Shown here: positions 58,691 to 64,000 of the stretch, one piece after another
Numbering within the stretch: position 1 is the first letter of the stretch
How the letters are laid out: each line of letters opens with the position of its first letter
NCBI GenBank assembly: GCA_031002005.1
Contig: JARYHS010008074.1
Span: forward strand, 273,173,930-273,237,929
Source of the DNA: Vandiemenella viatica
Lineage: Eukaryota > Arthropoda > Insecta > Orthoptera > Morabidae
Direction: 5' to 3'
DNA: 64,000 nt
Notes under the pieces: generated by a model
The model's input: only the letters and a program-made list of their open reading frames with translations
The model's database searches: none
Told to the model about the DNA's origin: nothing
Made by a program: the position numbers and the translations under genes

Positions 58691-58959
58691 ATAAATCTTA
58701 TTTTGAGATTATTTTACAATTTCCACTGTAGTCTAACTTTCCCATTGTTTTTCTCAAATTGTTTGTATTAAGCTGTTGTTATAGATACAGTTAAGGAATC
58801 ACAATGTTGTCATGTAGTAGGTTTTTCTATAAGCCTGTTACAGTTTCACACATTTAAGAAGTTTAAAAAAAGGTATTCCATCTGATGTTTTTATATACAA
58901 AAATATACATTTTCCCCTCTTTAATGAACTATAATACTTCGATTTTTGTTAATAATTAG

Positions 58960-60185
58960 TAATAGCAAAGAAGGTGGCTCAAGATAGATTTATAAAGAGA
59001 ATTTTGGTGCAGTGGGTGTAAATCGGAGAACGAACTTAACCATGCCATTAGAAATGAGCAGAATAAAAAATTTGAAATTCAACCTGTGGATATCATAAGG
59101 GAACTAAGAAAGGGACTGGTGTAGATAATATTACTACAGATGTCTCAATGATAGCAATGATGTACCTTATTTTGAAACATTATTTAAATTGAGTCTGGAT
59201 AATTGCTGCTTACCAGAGGAAGGGGAAGGTGTGACAGTAGTAACAGTACATAGACAAGAAGTGACAAATAGAGTAAAAAATTATAGGCCAATCAGTTTGA
59301 CATCAGTGGTACGTAAACTAGTGGAGAGATTGATATGCAACCATATCGGAAATATATGCGACGAGCATAAGTGGTTTTTGAGTCGGCAACATGGCTTTGG
59401 GCAAGGATATTCATGCAATTTTCAGTTAGTAGGTTATATGCAAGATATGTTGGATAAAATGGACAAGGGAGGTCAAATTGATAGTGTAGCATTAGATCAT
59501 TCTAAGTCTTTTGACAGAGTGAGACATAAAACGGTGACAAATAAGATAAAAGTTATTGGTAAAGATGAGAAAGTGATTCACTGGGCAGAAGAATTCTTAA
59601 AAGGTAGAAAGAAAAAAGTCAGGGTAGAAATGCATTATCAAAAGAAGTGGAAGTGAAAATCGGAGTGCCACAGGGTAGCATGTAGGGACCACTGCTATTT
59701 ATTATTCTAATGAATGATTGTGTTGATGGTTTACTATCGGAAGTTGAGTTGTTTGCACATAACATAATGCAAAATAACAGGATCAAAATGGTAGAGGACT
59801 TTGAGAAGCTGCAGCGTGATCTGGACAATATATCCAGTTGGGTTGGTAAACATTGGTTGATGATAAATACAAAGAAGAGTCAGTTAATTAGGTAGACAGA
59901 TAAAAAAACTAAAGGTTGATTATGATTATAAGGTGTGGAAAGAATGGTTTGTTGAAGACTTGAAATGTAAATACTTTGGCCTAGCATTTGATAAAAAACA
60001 CAACTGGGCAAGACAAATTGAACAGGAAGTAGGAAAAGGATTCAAAATCCTTCACTTGTTGGAGATAGTGATGAGGGATGTACCAGAGAAGTAAAGGAAT
60101 TGCATTACAAAACACCATTGCTTGAATATGGTGTAGTATGGAAACCACATTTTAAATATCAAATACAGGAATTCAAAGGGCAGTA
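58960..60185 (+). pseudogene. CR1/Jockey-like LINE 'E', RT region
   Basis: A 155-codon frame (59,189-59,656) has NRVKNYRPISLTSVVRKLVE, SRQHGFGQGYSCNFQLV and DSVALDHSKSFDRVRHK. After a stop come VKIGVPQGSM, GPLLFIILMND, LFAHNIMQNNRI (catalytic FADD changed to FAHN, 59,750), LDNISSWVGKHWLMINTKKS and LLEYGVVWKPHFKYQIQE. Same family as LINEs A and B. Long frame but a dead catalytic site. Confidence 0.82.
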
Positions 60186-60189
60186 ATAT

Positions 60190-60289
60190 ATGTATTCTTA
60201 CACCAATATATTTCCATGCCTCATCAACAATACATGCCTCATCACCAATACATGCCTCATCACCAATACATGCCTTGTACACCCCCATG
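60190..60289 (-). pseudogene. Inverted LINE piece with an 18-bp triplication
   Basis: Minus strand reads VYKACIGDEACIGDEACIVD then EAWKYIGVRIH. It is the part of the CR1/Jockey-like ORF that should follow LINE 'E', but on the opposite strand, and the 18-base unit gatgaggcatgtattggt occurs in three near-identical copies. Confidence 0.7.
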
Positions 60290-60807
60290 ACTTTGACCTG
60301 TGTTATGATATGAGTATCAGGTGATGCAGGAGGTCTAAGAGTTTATACAGCTAGGCTAATTTACTGCAGTGGTTGAGACCATAAATATTTAATCCTTTTG
60401 AATTTGTTGTGTGTCAGGTATAAATGTGATGGAAGATAACAGTATTTTCCAAAGTATATACCTCATCCAATGGGTATGACTCTCTTTGAACATTCCATCC
60501 AATTACCACCTCATCATTCTTCCAGTTTCTTGTAGTCACCCACAAGTATGTCCCACAACTTGATATCAGCATTCATTGACTGGTATTTAGTCTTCATGCA
60601 ACTCATCCTCATACACTATCTTACGATCAACACTTCATCCCCTTCCATAAAATACTGTTATCTTCCATCACATTTATACCTGACACACAACAAATTCAAA
60701 AGGATTAAATATTTATGGTCTCAACCACTGCAGTAAATTAGCCTAGCTGTATAAACTCTGAGACCTCCTGCATCACCTGATACTCATATCATAACACAGG
60801 TCAAAGT
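60290..60807. repeat. Nearly perfect inverted repeat, 159-bp arms
   Basis: 60,290-60,448 and 60,649-60,807 are reverse complements with a single mismatch that I can find (ggtctaagag against ggtctcagag). The loop is 200 bases. No target duplication at the edges and no coding sequence. Much less diverged than any other duplicated sequence in the window. Confidence 0.95.
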
Positions 60808-61310
60808 TATAGCCCGCCCTTATTGTTTCCAAAACTCCTGTCACTCATATCACCACTCTTACATTCCTGAATCTTAAATTTGACCTGTTCACTCTTATCC
60901 TTTCTCACAGTAATTGTTCTTCAATACCATATCCCACATCTAAAATTGACACTACCACTTAAATCTCATGGGAATGTAGTGAATTGACACTGAACTACGT
61001 CTACAGAAATTCCAGCCACATTCTAGAGTAGTGCCACCAACCATCCTTCAGAACTAGCTATTTCAAGTGATTAAAATTTTTAAATTCAGTTTAGCCCGTT
61101 TTCCAAAATCAGTATCAGAAAAAGAACTGCAGCTGTGCAGAAACCCACAACATAAGTTAACTTTTAATCAACCCATGTATAATTTTCTTGTTTCATCGTA
61201 ACTGCAGACTCATTGTAGTATATTCGCATCCTAACTATATAAAATCCACACATCCTTCACCTGATGCCTAAAATACTAATTAATTTTTGTTAGTGACAAA
61301 ATTTAAATAA
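60808..61310. other. Unassigned CT-rich stretch
   Basis: Pyrimidine-rich; may belong to the decayed PLE that follows, but no motif is clear. Confidence 0.3.
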
Positions 61311-61319
61311 AAAATCAAA

Positions 61320-61560
61320 TATGTTTTACTAATGTGGATACTACTATGGCTCCCTGTATGCCAACTTTCTTCTCGACATCTAGAATAAGCTGCAAGAAAA
61401 CTCCTATTTCGTCAAGTTTATAGACAATGTACATTGTGATCTACATGTGTGAGGAAAACAGAAGTCTTGGTTTCCTTGTTACCATTTCCTCAGAAATTCA
61501 TTTTATCATAATCCCACATCTAAGTCTTTTTCCTAGATGTTGACATATTTCTATTCTTTG
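61320..61560 (+). pseudogene. Possible Penelope-like RT palm remnant
   Basis: In one plus frame SLYANFLLDI precedes KFIDNVHCD about 20 residues on, then FLDVDI near 61,535. This mirrors the PLE order YAN.F...E / R(Y/F)IDD.F / FLDV.., with the catalytic DD reading DN. Weak; stops between. Confidence 0.35.
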
Positions 61561-61569
61561 CCACTTCAA

Positions 61570-63110
61570 TACCCCTGACAATGAAGCAATCAAACCTCTT
61601 CAGTAGCATCTCCTCTTTAACAGCAAACATTTATTTCACCACAAAGCTGATAGTCCTGGCACTCATAGCAATTAAATACATTCTCACCCCCTTTCCCATT
61701 AAATCCTGGCCTAAAGTACTACATTTGGTTAAAACAAATTCCCCATGTTATATCACATTAGCAAGCCTGACAAACATTCCACCAAATAAGTTCTTGTTTT
61801 CAGATTTTTCCAAGTTTCAGTCAGTCAATTAGTTCAGCAACACAGTATCTAGCAATGAAATCCTTCAGTTCTGTCTTTAAGAAATATTTCTCCTCCCTTG
61901 AGGCCTTTCTGCCATTCCAGCAGTTGTTACACTGGACTTCCCAGCACCAAACAGCCCTCAAATTCTTTCTCTGCTTCAGTTGGTAGCATTTTAAGTGGTG
62001 GTGTTTTATAAATATTTATTTCAAATTTTTTAGCCTGTATTCATTATCGTTCATTCCTCCACTGTTTTCTCATTTTGTTCCTACTTTGACATCCATTTGA
62101 TCCTCCGCTCCCCTCCTAAAAAAAATCATTCAATCACTACACCACAAACAGTCACAACTTTTTCTCTAATTACCACCCATAAAGATCTGTTCTGCTGATG
62201 ATATTTTTACACCTGGAAATTTCATTCTTAGTTTCACTCTGTTTTGTGAAACTGTGCCACTTAGCTGTCATAAATGGTTCCTTTCTATTATGGTTGTCAG
62301 AATTTAGAATGTTTAATTCTTTCAGTGAGTGAAGAATCTTCTGAACAATGTCCATAAGTTAAGGAATCTTTGAGATCCACAAGAAATTGCTAGCGATAAT
62401 GATTGGACTAAACTTCGGCTGCACAACACATGATAAATCTGTCATTACAACACTGCTCATTGTGCCAGAAACAGTCCGTGTGGGCAGAGGCCTTGGATGA
62501 AGTGGTTCTGATTGTGTGTTGTATGATTTGGAACACACAAGGTAAGCAGTAAGGTGCAGAAAATACATCTGGATGACATTACATGTTGTCACAGTTATGC
62601 TAGTAGTTCGGTTACTATACTTATTGTGAACATTTTAATGTTTCTGCGCACTCACTAGTTTCTGATTCTTTGTCTGATGGTCACCAACCAACTTTAAGTT
62701 GGTAAATGAAATAAAAATGCACTTTCTTATTTTACACAAAGGAATTTAATAGTTAATATAACAGTCACACTCCAACTCCCAACCTTTATGATAGTTATAA
62801 TCAGTACTACAATCCTTTAAGATTGCAGGTAATGTCTCTGATAAATTTAGACTGAAAGCATGCACTCTTCTCATTCATATATCAACAGCCTTACTAGTTC
62901 TTAGACCATACCTTTGGCTCACCACGAATACAATTCATATAAAATTCTGCAAATACTTTTTTCATTAGTAAAGTTCCTTCATATCACCAAAGAAATCACT
63001 ATCCTTGAGAATAATGACTGAGCATTGACACGCGATCTCATTGACTCAACTGACTGTTCACTTTCACGATGGACTCGGCTACTCTAGGATCTGTGGCATA
63101 CTGACTTCCC
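61570..63110. other. Unassigned stretch with open frames of unknown nature
   Basis: Frames at 61,581-61,832 (plus) and 62,170-62,592 (minus, two frames) show no family that I recognise. Confidence 0.35.
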
Positions 63111-63120
63111 AGAAGCCTAT

Positions 63121-63760
63121 GTGCATCTTTTTCCCAAAAGCACCATGGTCCCCAATTGGGGTTTATACCCCCAAGAACAGACTCTTCTAGATAGATATAG
63201 GAATAAGAAGCAAGAGTTCAAGGATCTGTTGCTGAAGACAAAACAAAAAAGCTGGGAAGCCTTTGTCAGACAAAATAAGAGATCAGGCCCATGGGGCATA
63301 CCCTACAAGATTGCCGCTGGCAAAATTAGGCCACCTACAACCTTGTCTACAGTAAGAAAACTGGATGGATATATGACCACCAACTGGATGGAAACTGCAC
63401 GGGAGCTACTTGACGTGCTACTTCCAGATGATAGTACGAAAAACGAGACCGTTCGGCAAAGTGAACTGTGTCAAAAAATGTGGGATCCCTATGAGAGTGA
63501 ACATCAAAAATGCGTCATATCAGATGAAGAGATATTAGAGGCAGTATTTTCCCTTCCAAAAAGAAAAGCACCTGGACCTGATGGGATACCGGCAGAGGTC
63601 CTCCAGGAGCTGGTCGTCCAACTGGTTCCAACCTTAAATAAACTTTTTAACGAATGCCTGGTGCAGGGAAAAATACCTGGTGCAGGGAAAAATATCAAAT
63701 GCATGGAAAACGAGTGACATGATTATCATAGCGAAAGGTGGAGGCAAAGACCCACAACTC
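63121..63760 (+). pseudogene. R1/I-like LINE, RT N-terminal part
   Basis: Open for 198 codons: WEAFVRQNKRSGPWGIPYKI, then EEILEAVFSLPKRKAPGPDG and IPAEVLQELV, LNKLFNECL. NKKAPGPDGIPAE is the block at the start of the R1/I-type RT. A 19-base tandem duplication (cctggtgcagggaaaaata twice, 63,657-63,694) shifts the frame; after it NAWKTSDMIIIAKGGGKDPQ continues the protein in another frame until 63,758, where another element interrupts. Confidence 0.82.
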
Positions 63761-63761
63761 C

Positions 63762-64000
63762 CAATTTTTTTTAAATATATTAGCATAAAACCACGAAACG
63801 CCACCAGTTGCTTAAAAGTTTTTATTCTTTAAAACTTTACTGCAGTTTCGACAAATACATGTTTGTCTTCTTCAGAAGTATGACACGTTAAAATTATATA
63901 GGCGGAAGCATTATCACAAATCAGTCCTTTCGTGCGAAGTTGCACATCGTCACGGTTCTCCTTCCGTCTACCGGACAACATCTGTACGAGGCGAGCGACT
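63762..64000 (-). mobile_element. 3' end of a retroelement (PLE-like), runs off the window
   Basis: Minus-strand insertion in the LINE, ending in an A-rich tail at 63,762-63,770. GC-rich part at 63,900-64,000 continues past the edge. Contains the hammerhead core at 63,834-63,879. PLE assignment rests on that motif, since hammerheads are known in PLE termini. Confidence 0.5.
63834..63879 (-). ncRNA. Hammerhead ribozyme, complete core
   Basis: Minus strand: ACUU, CUGAAGA (conserved CUGANGA), helix II GACAAA/UUUGUC with a six-base loop, GAAA, palindromic CUGCAG as helix III, then UA (cleavage site UH) and AAGU, which pairs with the leading ACUU as helix I. All invariant core positions are present. 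Helix III is too short to close as a hairpin, but its palindrome would allow a dimer, a form described for short-helix-III hammerheads in retroelements. Activity is untested. Confidence 0.6.

Noticed and set aside
1..64000. CRISPR arrays, bacterial operons, rRNA or functional tRNA genes
   Set aside because: Nothing of that kind is present; tRNA-like parts are SINE heads or decayed modules, and the spliced gene shows this is eukaryotic nuclear DNA.

Overview
This is a piece of a large, repeat-rich insect nuclear genome. It is AT-rich overall, with spliced exons separated by introns of 4 to 24 kb. Its transposable elements are typical of arthropods: mariner, pogo-like and hAT DNA transposons, Jockey/CR1/R1-type LINEs, Penelope-like elements (PLEs), a tRNA-derived SINE and an Env-bearing Ty3/gypsy-type element. 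Giant introns plus abundant PLEs and SINEs suggest a polyneopteran such as an orthopteran, but the sequence does not prove the order.

The only host gene I can support is ALG9, the ER alpha-1,2-mannosyltransferase, on the minus strand. Four consecutive 3'-terminal coding exons lie at 57,991-57,850, 33,456-33,327, 15,137-15,004 and 10,605-10,476. All have canonical GT-AG sites and matching phases, and the last carries a TAA stop with a poly(A) signal about 80 bases beyond it. The 536 coding bases are spread over 47.5 kb; upstream exons must lie beyond base 64,000. None of the four exons appears as a clear single ORF except the last.

Layout. 1-722: 5' end of a LINE (ORF1, minus). 1.8-2.5 kb: mariner remnant. 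3.9-4.75 kb: LINE endonuclease and RT fragments facing opposite ways. 4.9-6.6 kb: an imperfect hairpin and a ~120-bp minisatellite. 8.2 kb: a promoter-like sequence with a heat-shock-like motif. 10.4-15.1 kb: last two ALG9 exons, with a mariner and a candidate LTR between them. 15-24.7 kb: mostly unassigned intron. 24.7-30.3 kb: an old LTR retroelement with two LTRs, a gag-to-integrase deletion and a decayed env. 30.8-32.1 kb: an internally deleted PLE. 32.1-36.6 kb: ALG9 exon boxed in by LINEs, one carrying a SINE and a pogo-type MITE. 37.4-38.3 kb: two PLE fragments back to back. 39-41.2 kb: a long-armed inverted-repeat element. 41.7-43.0 kb: a mariner with both ends. 43.4-50.7 kb: a four-level nest (LINE, SINE, hAT-like element, and inside that a MITE, another LINE and a 183/366-bp tandem array). 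51.7-57 kb: Harbinger-like remnant and a LINE split by a hAT with an 8-bp target duplication. 57.85 kb: ALG9 exon. 59-64 kb: more LINE and PLE pieces, a nearly perfect 159-bp-arm hairpin, and a complete-looking hammerhead ribozyme core at 63.83-63.88 kb.

The transposon genes are nearly all broken. The window is best read as intronic sequence of one housekeeping glycosylation gene that has absorbed several generations of mobile elements.
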